Source: Falsibacillus pallidus (GTDB lineage Bacteria > Bacillota > Bacilli > Bacillales > DSM-25281). From it: a stretch of DNA of 64,000 nt. Under the pieces are notes generated by a model that saw only the letters and a program-made list of their open reading frames with translations, was not told the DNA's origin and did no database searches. Below are positions 1 to 6,906 of this stretch, piece after piece (position 1 is the stretch's first letter; every line of letters starts with the position of its first letter). The position numbers and the translations under genes are program-made. Location of the stretch: the NCBI RefSeq assembly GCF_003350505.1, contig NZ_QQAY01000002.1, forward strand, positions 492,276-556,275. Reading direction: 5' to 3'.

Positions 1-700
1 TATAAAGGATGTAGGAAAAAACAGTAGATAATAACCCTAATCCCAGTACATTCACCCACACTGCTCCATTTAAGAAAAGATTGGTTTTATCCCACAATCC
101 GCTTACCGGGATCATGAATACCGCCGCAAAAATAAACGTATATGCTGTAACTGTCATTGAGGAATATTTAGCTAAAGCATATTTACCAAACACACTATAT
201 AAGGCATACCCCAAACCCGAACCAATGCCGGCAAGGAACCCCATGATCGTCATGGATGCATGAAAAGAAGGGAAAATTCCCGCCACCAGCATACAGCCAG
301 TCAATGTGAAAACGAGGGCAGTTCCTTTTCTCCAATTGACTTTTTCTTTAAACAGGAATGCCGAAAACAATGTGACAAAAGCCGGTGCCGTATATAAAAG
401 AATGGATGCCACTGACAACCCCAGCTCACCGATGGAATAGAAAAGACAAAGATTAAAAAATACGATGCTTAATATACCGGTGCCGATAAAATATTTCGAG
501 TCCCGCCATTGGATCTTCGGAATTCTTTTATTTTTTATCAAAGCATATAAAAGTAAAAAAACAGAGGCAAATGAGACGCGGATCGCCACTACTTCCATTG
601 GATTGAACCCAAATGCATATAGGCTGTGCACAAATATCCCGATAATCCCCCAAAGCGCAGCTCCTAAAAGGATATACGCATATGCTTTACCACTAGACAA
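1..700 (-). CDS. EamA/DMT-family transporter (partial, 3' end outside window)
   Basis: The minus strand reads open from position 700 to the window edge. It encodes a hydrophobic protein with several membrane helices and the small-residue pattern of the drug/metabolite (EamA, RhaT-like) family, including an N-terminal ILLGAALWGIIG segment and a second-repeat GLGYALYSVFGKYA segment. The family moves small metabolites or amino acids across the membrane; the substrate cannot be told. The start is taken as a TTG at 698-700 because an AGGAG-like site (GGGGAG on the minus strand) lies about 8 nt upstream. About 233 of the usual 290-310 residues are present. A small mobile repeat (724-892) sits immediately upstream in the 5' region. 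Confidence 0.85.
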   Translation of the reverse strand, partial: MSSGKAYAYILLGAALWGIIGIFVHSLYAFGFNPMEVVAIRVSFASVFLLLYALIKNKRIPKIQWRDSKYFIGTGILSIVFFNLCLFYSIGELGLSVASILLYTAPAFVTLFSAFLFKEKVNWRKGTALVFTLTGCMLVAGIFPSFHASMTIMGFLAGIGSGLGYALYSVFGKYALAKYSSMTVTAYTFIFAAVFMIPVSGLWDKTNLFLNGAVWVNVLGLGLLSTVFSYILY

Positions 701-723
701 AACCTATCTCCCCTTTTATAAAA

Positions 724-892
724 GGCTCTTTTCTAAAGTTTGCTGCTTGCCGCTAAAACAGTATAACTTTTGCAAACTATGCAAAAAAATTAGCTGTAAA
801 AGAGCCTGGATACTATATTTCAAAGCGTCCAACAGCGAATCTCGCGTTAAAATCGGCATTAAGATTTTAACAACAGAGTAACGAAAGCTGCC
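724..892. mobile_element. MITE-like repeat, copy 1 (ISL3-type ends)
   Basis: A 169-bp non-coding element that recurs at 32065-32237 with the same internal order. Its ends are imperfect inverted repeats (GGCTCTTTTC at the left; the right end read inward is GGCAGCTTTC). It is flanked by a perfect 8-bp direct repeat TTATAAAA at 716-723 and 893-900. Inside are two dyads: GGCTCTTTT at 724-732 against AAAAGAGCC at 798-806, and GTTAAAATC at 846-854 against GATTTTAAC at 863-871. Ends starting GGCTCT and 8-bp AT-rich target duplications are typical of ISL3-family insertion sequences, so a non-autonomous ISL3 derivative is inferred. Confidence 0.85.
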
Positions 893-900
893 TTATAAAA

Positions 901-923
901 ATAACCGGCACCTTGGCCGGTTA
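901..923 (-). terminator. terminator of the dedA-family gene
   Basis: ATAACCGGC / GCCGGTTAT stem (901-909 with 915-923) followed on the minus strand by a short T run. The stop codon of the gene lies inside the stem. T/A runs on both sides could let it work in both directions. Confidence 0.8.
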
Positions 924-1511
924 TTTTTTCTTCTTATATTCCTTAATAACAAAATAAATAATCCCGATCACTAATGCCACAATGATTGAAGGCAATATGT
1001 ATGGATGCGCTTTTTCCTTGATTTCCATCCAATTCTTACCTAGGGCCATTCCTAAATAAAGAAAGAAGATAGTCCACGGGATGATGGCCGCAACCGTATA
1101 CAAAGTGAACTTTTTCAATGACATCTTAGCAATGCCGGCTGGGATAGATATCGCATGTCGAACGACAGGGATAAAACGAGCCGTAAATATGACGCCCGGG
1201 CCATATTTTTTAAACCAGTTTTCAGCCACATCAATATGATGCTTGTTAATCAATAGAAACTTCCCGTATTTTTCAAGGAAAGGACGCCCGCCATATGATC
1301 CAAGCCAATAAAGGAATACCTGGGCGATGGTTCCGCCAATAGTTCCTGCTACGACTGCACCTGCAAAGTTTATCTTTCCAAGGGAAATCAAGTATCCCCC
1401 GTATCCCAAAACGAATTCACTTGGGATGACTTCAATCATCAGTCCTAATGCAATACCAAAATAACCTAGATCCGACAGCCCGTTTAAGACTGTAAAAATA
1501 AAATCCTTCAT
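921..1511 (-). CDS. DedA-family membrane protein
   Basis: A 196-residue integral membrane protein of the DedA (SNARE-associated/VTT) family, implicated in flipping undecaprenyl phosphate or phospholipids and in membrane homeostasis. Seen directly: an acidic IEVIPSE motif in the first helix region, the glycine-rich GTIGGTIAQ helix, and the family signature FTARFIPVVRHAISIPAG. The C-terminus is lysine-rich and cytoplasmic-looking. The start is the ATG at 1509-1511, preceded by AAAGGGG at about 5 nt; the upstream in-frame ATG adds 14 residues not typical of the family. It is transcribed alone, ending at the hairpin at 901-923. Confidence 0.88.
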   Translation of the reverse strand: MKDFIFTVLNGLSDLGYFGIALGLMIEVIPSEFVLGYGGYLISLGKINFAGAVVAGTIGGTIAQVFLYWLGSYGGRPFLEKYGKFLLINKHHIDVAENWFKKYGPGVIFTARFIPVVRHAISIPAGIAKMSLKKFTLYTVAAIIPWTIFFLYLGMALGKNWMEIKEKAHPYILPSIIVALVIGIIYFVIKEYKKKK

Positions 1512-1723
1512 GGTTTCCCCTTTACATGGTTTGTCTATCAAATTCTTATGCAAATATAAACGTATTATACTAAAGAAATCAGGACAACTTCAATCTATTC
1601 ATTATTCTATCATATTTTAAAATTTCACAGATTGAAATTCTTCAATTAACCAGCCAGTGCCCCTTTACATTCTTTTACAATCCCATTATCATCAAATCAG
1701 GTGTAAAAAAAGGAGTGGTTAAA

Positions 1724-1930
1724 ATGGCAAAAAGCAATGCAAAAAAGCAGCGAGAAAACCTAGTGCGGGAAGGAAGAAATAATCCAGAAGACTTCCGGGG
1801 TGTATATGCACTGACAGATATGAGAACGAGAAAAACGAAAACGAAAAAAGATATTATGAATAAAATGAAGTACAACAAACGGTTTTCCTATGACCAAGAT
1901 GGGGATAACCGTTTTTTTATTGCTCTTTAA
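1724..1930 (+). CDS. small basic hypothetical protein (68 aa)
   Basis: A short lysine/arginine-rich protein beginning MAKSNAKKQREN with a conserved-looking MRTRKTKTKKD stretch in the middle. The start ATG has an AAGGAG site about 8 nt upstream (1710-1714), which argues against the in-frame GTG at 1715. It resembles the small uncharacterised basic proteins widespread in Bacillus, but I cannot assign a function or a firm symbol. Its last ~15 codons overlap a terminator hairpin (1877-1918), so the stem is also coding sequence. Confidence 0.7.
   Translation: MAKSNAKKQRENLVREGRNNPEDFRGVYALTDMRTRKTKTKKDIMNKMKYNKRFSYDQDGDNRFFIAL
1877..1918 (+). terminator. terminator overlapping the 3' end of the 68-aa gene
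   Basis: AAACGGTT (1877-1884) pairs with AACCGTTT (1907-1914), followed by a T run. The hairpin lies within the coding sequence, just before the stop codon. Confidence 0.6.
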
Positions 1931-1963
1931 CTTATAAACCACGCCTATTTCAATAAAATCCTA

Positions 1964-1992
1964 TTGACTTACTCGGAATTATCACTTACAAT
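1964..1992 (+). promoter_or_regulatory. sigma-A promoter of the SAM-riboswitch transcript
   Basis: TTGACT at 1964-1969, 17-nt spacer, TACAAT at 1987-1992. Transcription would start near 1999, just before the riboswitch aptamer. Confidence 0.75.
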
Positions 1993-2010
1993 AACTTCAA
2001 TCAAATATAA

Positions 2011-2130
2011 TTTATCCAGAGTGGACGAGAGCACTGGCTCAATGACTTCACAGCAACCTGCAAAACGATTGGCAGCATTGCCTTTCAGCAAGGTGCTCCT
2101 TCCAGCAAAGCATTTGCTTTGGGTGATAAA
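2011..2130 (+). ncRNA. SAM-I (S-box) riboswitch
   Basis: The order of conserved S-box elements is present: TTTATCCAGAG at the 5' side, ACTGGCTCAATGA, CAGCAACC, then AAGGTGCTCCTTCCAGCA. The closing P1 helix is TTTATC (2011-2016) with GATAAA (2125-2130). A terminator follows at 2142-2174, so this should be a transcriptional OFF switch responding to S-adenosylmethionine. The gene it controls is the carboxylesterase at 2201. Confidence 0.9.
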
Positions 2131-2141
2131 GCTCGGTTTCA

Positions 2142-2174
2142 GCCTTCTTGCCCATTAGAGCAGGAAGGTTTTTT
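2142..2174 (+). terminator. SAM-riboswitch-controlled terminator
   Basis: GCCTTCTTGC (2142-2151) pairs imperfectly with GCAGGAAGG (2160-2168), followed by six Ts at 2169-2174. It lies between the aptamer and the esterase start codon. Confidence 0.82.
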
Positions 2175-2200
2175 ATATTACCGAAAAGGACGGATGATAA

Positions 2201-2977
2201 ATGATACAAGTGACCTATCCAATTATTGAAGGTGCCGAAGAGTTCTTTTTCAGGGGGAGCGAAACAGGGATCCTCATTTGCCACGGGTTCGTCGGTACTC
2301 CACAAAGTGTTCGCCAAATCGCAGAAAAGATCCATAAAAGCACAGGCTGCACCATCTTTGCTCCAAGGCTGAAGGGTCATGGAACCTGCGAGACTGATTT
2401 ATCCCTTTGCAGCCATCAAGACTGGTTTGAAAATTTAGTACAAAGCTATCACCACCTAAAAAAATATTGCAGCAGGATCTATGTGATCGGACAATCAATG
2501 GGTGGTACTCTTGCTCTCAAACTTGCAAGTTCGGGGTATGACATAGCCGGCATCATAACAATTAATGCTGCCGTTCAAATACCCGGATACGACTGTTACA
2601 GGGAAGCGGGTTGTTCAGGCTTCATACAAGAAGGCAGTCCGGATATCAATCAGCCAATTGAAGACGAAATTACTTATTCCAGAGTCCCGCTGTCGGCTGT
2701 ACAAGAACTCCTTCAATTGATAGATTCCACTAAGGAGCGCCTGAGAAAAGTCATTTGTCCTGCCCTGCTGATCAAATCAATCCATGACCATGTTGTTCCT
2801 CATGAAGCCACAGATCTTATTTATCATTCCATTTCATCATTAAATAAATCGATAATCACTCTTGAAAAGTCTTTTCATGTGGCCACAATGGATTGTGAGT
2901 TGAAAAAAATAATCGCATCCATTAAACGGTTTATTTCTGACACTGAAAAAAATCTTTCCATTGAAAGAATAAGCTGA
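2201..2977 (+). CDS. alpha/beta-hydrolase, Est30-type carboxylesterase
   Basis: A 258-residue serine hydrolase close to the Bacillaceae Est30/monoacylglycerol-lipase type carboxylesterases, which cleave short-chain esters. The fold markers are visible: an oxyanion-region HGFVGTP at residues 28-34, nucleophile S99 in GQSMGG, acid D196 in IHDHVV, and base H226 in SFHVATMD. No signal peptide, so it is cytoplasmic. The gene stands alone behind a SAM-I riboswitch and terminator, so expression should rise when S-adenosylmethionine is low. That control is unexpected for a carboxylesterase and hints at a link to methyl-ester, thioester or methionine metabolism. Confidence 0.88.
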   Translation: MIQVTYPIIEGAEEFFFRGSETGILICHGFVGTPQSVRQIAEKIHKSTGCTIFAPRLKGHGTCETDLSLCSHQDWFENLVQSYHHLKKYCSRIYVIGQSMGGTLALKLASSGYDIAGIITINAAVQIPGYDCYREAGCSGFIQEGSPDINQPIEDEITYSRVPLSAVQELLQLIDSTKERLRKVICPALLIKSIHDHVVPHEATDLIYHSISSLNKSIITLEKSFHVATMDCELKKIIASIKRFISDTEKNLSIERIS

Positions 2978-3003
2978 GGCCAATTGGGTCCCAGCTTATC
3001 TTT

Positions 3004-3564
3004 TCACATGATATCCTCCACCGTTTCCGATGAAAGTGCGACGTTCATTTTTGCCAGAGTCATCCCGCTGATAAAATAAAAGACAGACCCCAAATAAAAA
3101 ATAATGGTAATGGTAAAATAATCAATCAACACGCCGCAGGCCATGACCGCCGCGGCAGCATATAGGGAGGTCCAGAAATGATAGTGCCCGATAGTCCTTC
3201 CCCTGTTCTCCTGCCCTGTCAATCCAGCCAGGAGTGTTTTTTCGCATGTTTTCTGAATCGATCCAAGCCCACCTAATACAAACTGGAATACATATACCTG
3301 CCATAAATGATGGATTTCCGGGATTAACAGAAATAAGAATGCCATTCCGAAAGAATAGAAATAAAGCAGACTTTTTCCTCCAATTTTATCGGCTGCCGTC
3401 CCTACCCCTTTATGAAAGAGAGCAGAGCTTAAAGTAAATACACCATAGGCGATTCCGAAACTTGAGAAGTTCGACCCGATATTATGGATGAAAAGCAAGT
3501 AAAAAGGAAACGTAATGCTTGAAGCCATCAAGGCCATGCTTTGGGATGCGATGAACCATCTCAT
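3004..3564 (-). CDS. half-length MFS transporter-like protein
   Basis: A 186-residue protein with about six membrane helices and major-facilitator features (loop motif [15 protein letters not shown] between early helices, [17 protein letters not shown] in the central loop). Full MFS carriers are about 400 residues and 12 helices, so this is one half only. The reading frame is clean, so it may be a genuine short form or a stable truncation. Its ATG overlaps the stop of the upstream FAD oxidoreductase by 4 nt, so the two are translationally coupled. The pair resembles yitY-yitZ of B. subtilis; that correspondence is from memory. Confidence 0.72.
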   Translation of the reverse strand: MRWFIASQSMALMASSITFPFYLLFIHNIGSNFSSFGIAYGVFTLSSALFHKGVGTAADKIGGKSLLYFYSFGMAFLFLLIPEIHHLWQVYVFQFVLGGLGSIQKTCEKTLLAGLTGQENRGRTIGHYHFWTSLYAAAAVMACGVLIDYFTITIIFYLGSVFYFISGMTLAKMNVALSSETVEDIM

Positions 3565-5012
3565 TTTCCATACACCTCATAAAATTCATTCATGAATCTC
3601 TCTTTGGGATCCAACTCCCTTTTTTTCATAAAGAACTCCTCCGTTCTTGGATAAGCTTCCTTCATCTGACTTTTTGTTGGATAGGAATAATAGGGGAGAT
3701 AATAGCTGCCGTTATGTTTCAGTACAACATCAATCATTTTCCGAATGATTCTGCCAGTCTCTTTTTTTCCACTTTCCGATTTTTTCTGATTGATTAATAG
3801 AACGAGTGCGAACATATCATTTTTCGCATAGGACAAAACAGCATCTTGATTTTGGTGAGTATATCTAATGGTGATGTTCATCAAATCAAGATCCTCCCCT
3901 TTCAACGACTTCTTGAGGTCATCTATGAACAAGGTAAATTCATCGACAGGGATAAAGTATTCTTGTAGTATGTCGGTATCATCGCTGTCCTCATATTCCA
4001 GGAATTTTGATTCAGAACGCATGGCATTATTCCTTGAAACATAATCCCCATCTATCGTGCTGAAATATTTTTTCTGGGATTCCCAAAACAACTTTTTCCC
4101 CCAATCGAAATCTCTTGATAGACCAAGCATGAACTTCGTGATAAATGTCCCTTCTTCTCCTTTTAAGGCTTGGTAGTCACCCAGTTTGGATTGTTGGTTT
4201 GCCAGTACGTAATCTTCGGAATACATATCCTTCAGGAATCCATCTCCCGGAGCGGTCGAGATCCTTGCTAAATGCATTCGGACATCCGGCTGCTCGAGTA
4301 CATGCTCCTTAAAAAATGTTGGATATTCATTGTAATCCATGGCGGAAATGCGGTATGTATACAACTCATCTTCTGTCAGCTGCAGCTCCGCATCCAAAAT
4401 GACTCCAAACAGCCCATACCCTCCTAATACAAGAGGAAAATACTCGGCATTCTGTTCACGTGAAACACGAATGATTTTCCCCTCTGAAGTCAAAAGATCG
4501 AAGTAATTCACCGTATCAATCAAAGAGCCATAACGGATATCCCTGCCATGTGCATTTACAGAAAGAGATCCTCCGATTGTAAATATATTCTGAGACTGCA
4601 TTACTTTCACTGACAATCCGTATGGGTTGACTGCTTTTTGCACATCATCCCATGTCGCACCGCTTTCAACCAGAACGGTCTTTTTTGACGGATCTACTTT
4701 AAGGATCTTATTATGGGTCTGCATATCCAGCACAACAGCATCTTTGTAGAAGGTATGCCCCCCTTGGCTGTGCCTCTTTCCGGCTATGGATATCTTTTGC
4801 CCTGTTTTGTTGGCTTCTTTCATAATATCAATCAATTCGTCTACTTCTTTCCCTTTTACTACTTTTTTAACTTTCATCGGCATTAAGCGGCTGACATCCA
4901 TTACCGTGTTTTTCGGAAGATGTTCATCATCCTTTAAAGAAAAATGAAAAAAAGCAAAAGCATAAAAAATCAGAAGTAGTGTAAGAATGGATATTTTCCA
5001 CTTCGTTTTCAT
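3561..5012 (-). CDS. yitY: membrane-anchored FAD-binding oxidoreductase (YitY-like)
   Basis: A 483-residue flavoprotein with the PCMH-type FAD-binding fold (FAD_binding_4), related to L-gulonolactone and other aldonolactone oxidases. A single N-terminal hydrophobic helix (about residues 8-25) likely anchors or exports it. The FAD-domain landmarks are [39 protein letters not shown] and GGYGLFGVI. The C-terminal half carries a substrate/cap region of the ALO type. The start ATG is preceded by AGGAGG. An almost perfect 15-bp inverted repeat lies just upstream (5031-5062). The substrate is unknown. Confidence 0.8.
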   Translation of the reverse strand: MKTKWKISILTLLLIFYAFAFFHFSLKDDEHLPKNTVMDVSRLMPMKVKKVVKGKEVDELIDIMKEANKTGQKISIAGKRHSQGGHTFYKDAVVLDMQTHNKILKVDPSKKTVLVESGATWDDVQKAVNPYGLSVKVMQSQNIFTIGGSLSVNAHGRDIRYGSLIDTVNYFDLLTSEGKIIRVSREQNAEYFPLVLGGYGLFGVILDAELQLTEDELYTYRISAMDYNEYPTFFKEHVLEQPDVRMHLARISTAPGDGFLKDMYSEDYVLANQQSKLGDYQALKGEEGTFITKFMLGLSRDFDWGKKLFWESQKKYFSTIDGDYVSRNNAMRSESKFLEYEDSDDTDILQEYFIPVDEFTLFIDDLKKSLKGEDLDLMNITIRYTHQNQDAVLSYAKNDMFALVLLINQKKSESGKKETGRIIRKMIDVVLKHNGSYYLPYYSYPTKSQMKEAYPRTEEFFMKKRELDPKERFMNEFYEVYGK

Positions 5013-5030
5013 TAAATCCTCCTATTAAAA

Positions 5031-5062
5031 AGCCTTTTAGTGTAATTTTACACTAAAGGGCT
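5031..5062. promoter_or_regulatory. 15-bp inverted repeat: terminator and/or operator
   Basis: AGCCTTTTAGTGTAA (5031-5045) and TTACACTAAAGGGCT (5048-5062) pair at 14 of 15 positions with a 2-base centre. On the minus strand it is followed by TTTTT and then the yitY Shine-Dalgarno. It can serve as terminator of the Spo0M-like gene, and its TTTAGTGTAA/TTACACTAAA core also looks like a dimeric repressor site. Confidence 0.6.
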
Positions 5063-5081
5063 AATAATACAACAAAATATT

Positions 5082-5492
5082 TTAATTTTTTTGGATAATT
5101 ATTGTATCTTCATCAAATGGATCTACTGCATTAGGAATTCTGACAGTCGTTCGCAGAACCGTTTCACTTTCCTCTCCAGAAACAGGATGGTCATTTGAAA
5201 TCATTAATGTAAAAGGGATGCGCTTCGTTTCATTCGCTTTAACCATTTCGATTGACTCTATGGTTTTTTCATGAATATCCTTTTCATGCTGCGTGAAATC
5301 ACTTTCCTCTTTCACCGCCTCATAGCGATATACCAGTCGAAGGTCGATCCCTTCTACCTTCTGGTCACACCGTCCTCCATAAATAACGACTTCCCCTTCA
5401 ATTTTTCCGGGTCTGGAGATTTTCGGTTCATGAACGATCGTATCGACTTTCATGCTCCCGATTCCGACACTCGATAAAAACTCCTTCCACAT
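5082..5492 (-). CDS. Spo0M-like protein, single-domain short form
   Basis: A 136-residue protein matching the N-terminal arrestin-like domain of the sporulation-control protein Spo0M: it starts MWKEFLSSVGIGSMKVDT and has the GKIEGEVVIYGG and IPFTLMISNDHPVSG strands. Spo0M of B. subtilis is about twice as long (around 258 residues), so the second half is absent. The stop is clean and I see no remnant of the missing half downstream. Spo0M affects sporulation and cell-shape functions by an unsettled mechanism. Start ATG has a GAAAGGGTG site upstream. Confidence 0.78.
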   Translation of the reverse strand: MWKEFLSSVGIGSMKVDTIVHEPKISRPGKIEGEVVIYGGRCDQKVEGIDLRLVYRYEAVKEESDFTQHEKDIHEKTIESIEMVKANETKRIPFTLMISNDHPVSGEESETVLRTTVRIPNAVDPFDEDTIIIQKN

Positions 5493-5581
5493 AGAAACAC
5501 CCTTTCCTATAGCATCATTAACGACATCATATCAAATCGATGCAATTTTTCCAATTAGGAATAGGAAAGGCTTGGAAGACC

Positions 5582-6061
5582 CTAATAATCCGTATTTCCC
5601 CTGCTTGTCAGGACTGATTTGACAGCCTCTTCAATTTCTTTGTAGCCAGTGCACCTGCAAATATTGGATTCCAGCCATTCCGTTATGACATTTTCATCGA
5701 TTGTTTCCATATAATCAACCAACGCTTTACAGTTCATTATGAATCCTGATGTACAATAGCCGCATTGAAACGCAAAGTGCTCCACAAATGCCGTCTGGAT
5801 GGGATCCTCTTTCAGCCCCTCAATGGTCATGATGTCAGCTTCGTCCATCTCAACAGCCAGACTTAAACATGACTTATGCGGAACTCCATTTATTAGTACC
5901 GTGCAAGCACCACAGTCCCCATTCAAGCATCCAGGTTTTGAACCGGTCAACCCCAGCTTTGATCTTAATGCAATTAAAAGCGTTTCAGAAGATCCTGCTA
6001 AAATCTTGTGCTCCTCCCCATTTACTTTCAGGATGATATCATGTGCAGATCGGGTGTTCAT
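5582..6061 (-). CDS. pucE: xanthine dehydrogenase, 2Fe-2S subunit (PucE-like)
   Basis: A 159-residue small subunit of a molybdenum hydroxylase. The plant-type ferredoxin cluster cysteines are C45, C50, C53 and C65; the second cluster pattern is C100, C103 and the C135-R-C137 pair (NICRCTGY). It passes electrons from the molybdenum site to the FAD subunit. Its start overlaps the stop of the FAD-subunit gene by 4 nt (ATGA). It is the last gene of the pucA-B-D-C-E operon. Purine (hypoxanthine/xanthine) is the likely substrate because of the flanking pucA and pucB genes, but a CO- or aldehyde-oxidising role cannot be excluded from this subunit alone. Confidence 0.92.
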   Translation of the reverse strand: MNTRSAHDIILKVNGEEHKILAGSSETLLIALRSKLGLTGSKPGCLNGDCGACTVLINGVPHKSCLSLAVEMDEADIMTIEGLKEDPIQTAFVEHFAFQCGYCTSGFIMNCKALVDYMETIDENVITEWLESNICRCTGYKEIEEAVKSVLTSRGNTDY

Positions 6062-6903
6062 TTGCCCCCTCCCTCCAATTCTTCCAGCAGCTCTTCAATC
6101 AAACCTTCTAGAACAAATAGTCTATACTCACTGGATCCTTCCTGATCATCCAGCACTTTTTCTGGGAGAACCTCACGGATCCTAGATATTTTTTCTTCTT
6201 TTGCAAGTGCCTCATCATTTAAAATGGCTTCCAATCTCTCATCCCTGAATGGATAAGGAAGCAGACCGCTTAAAGCCATACGGATTTTTCCATCTGTCCT
6301 CAATCCCGCTATCGTTATCAATGGATATCCGGTATTCCATTGTTGACGTCTTTTTTTAGTGAAAAATTGTACCTCTGCAAATTTTTTGGGTGTACAGAAT
6401 AATAGGACCAGCTGCCCTTCATTAAGTTCTCGTTCTCCATTAAACAGGGAGTGGATATTTTCATATTTTAATGTTTTTTCGTGGGTATCAATTGTAAGCA
6501 CATAGCTGTCTGTCAATAGAAATGGCAATACCCCTTCCCGATAAAAGATCTTTCCGCACGCATTGCCCCCGATTGTAATTTTATTACGGGCAGTACGATC
6601 GGCAACCCTGCTGATTGTCTCTTCTAAAAGTGGGAATATTCCTCTTCTTTCAATGCTCGTAAGCGATCTGGCGCTGCCAGTATAAATGAATTCCCCTTCA
6701 GTCCTGTATATCTGTGACATGGGGATTGATTTAATGTCGATAACTGCATCACAAGTGTAAAGATTAAGCCGGCCAAGGGTGATAATTTCCGTACCTCCCC
6801 CATAATAAATCGGCATCCTATTTTGTTCCCTGAGGGTGGAAAAAAGTTTCACAGCCTCCAAGTACTCCTGTGCACGATGATATTCGAATGTAAAAGGAAG
6901 CAT
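6058..6903 (-). CDS. pucC: xanthine dehydrogenase, FAD subunit (PucC-like)
   Basis: A 281-residue medium subunit of the molybdenum hydroxylase family (FAD_binding_5). Landmarks are IYYGGGTEIITLGRL near residues 33-47 for FAD pyrophosphate binding and NKITIGGNACGKI near residues 106-118. It takes electrons from the Fe-S subunit and hands them to the final acceptor. GGAGGA precedes the ATG at 6903. It lies 3 nt downstream of the Mo-subunit gene and overlaps the Fe-S gene by 4 nt, so the three subunits are tightly coupled. In B. subtilis the FAD-subunit gene precedes the Mo-subunit gene; here the order is reversed. Confidence 0.9.
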   Translation of the reverse strand: MLPFTFEYHRAQEYLEAVKLFSTLREQNRMPIYYGGGTEIITLGRLNLYTCDAVIDIKSIPMSQIYRTEGEFIYTGSARSLTSIERRGIFPLLEETISRVADRTARNKITIGGNACGKIFYREGVLPFLLTDSYVLTIDTHEKTLKYENIHSLFNGERELNEGQLVLLFCTPKKFAEVQFFTKKRRQQWNTGYPLITIAGLRTDGKIRMALSGLLPYPFRDERLEAILNDEALAKEEKISRIREVLPEKVLDDQEGSSEYRLFVLEGLIEELLEELEGGGK

Positions 6904-6906
6904 CGT

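Noticed and set aside
2048-2380. 110-aa minus-strand ORF opposite the riboswitch and esterase start
   Set aside because: It is antisense to the S-box and to a well-supported hydrolase and has no ribosome site.
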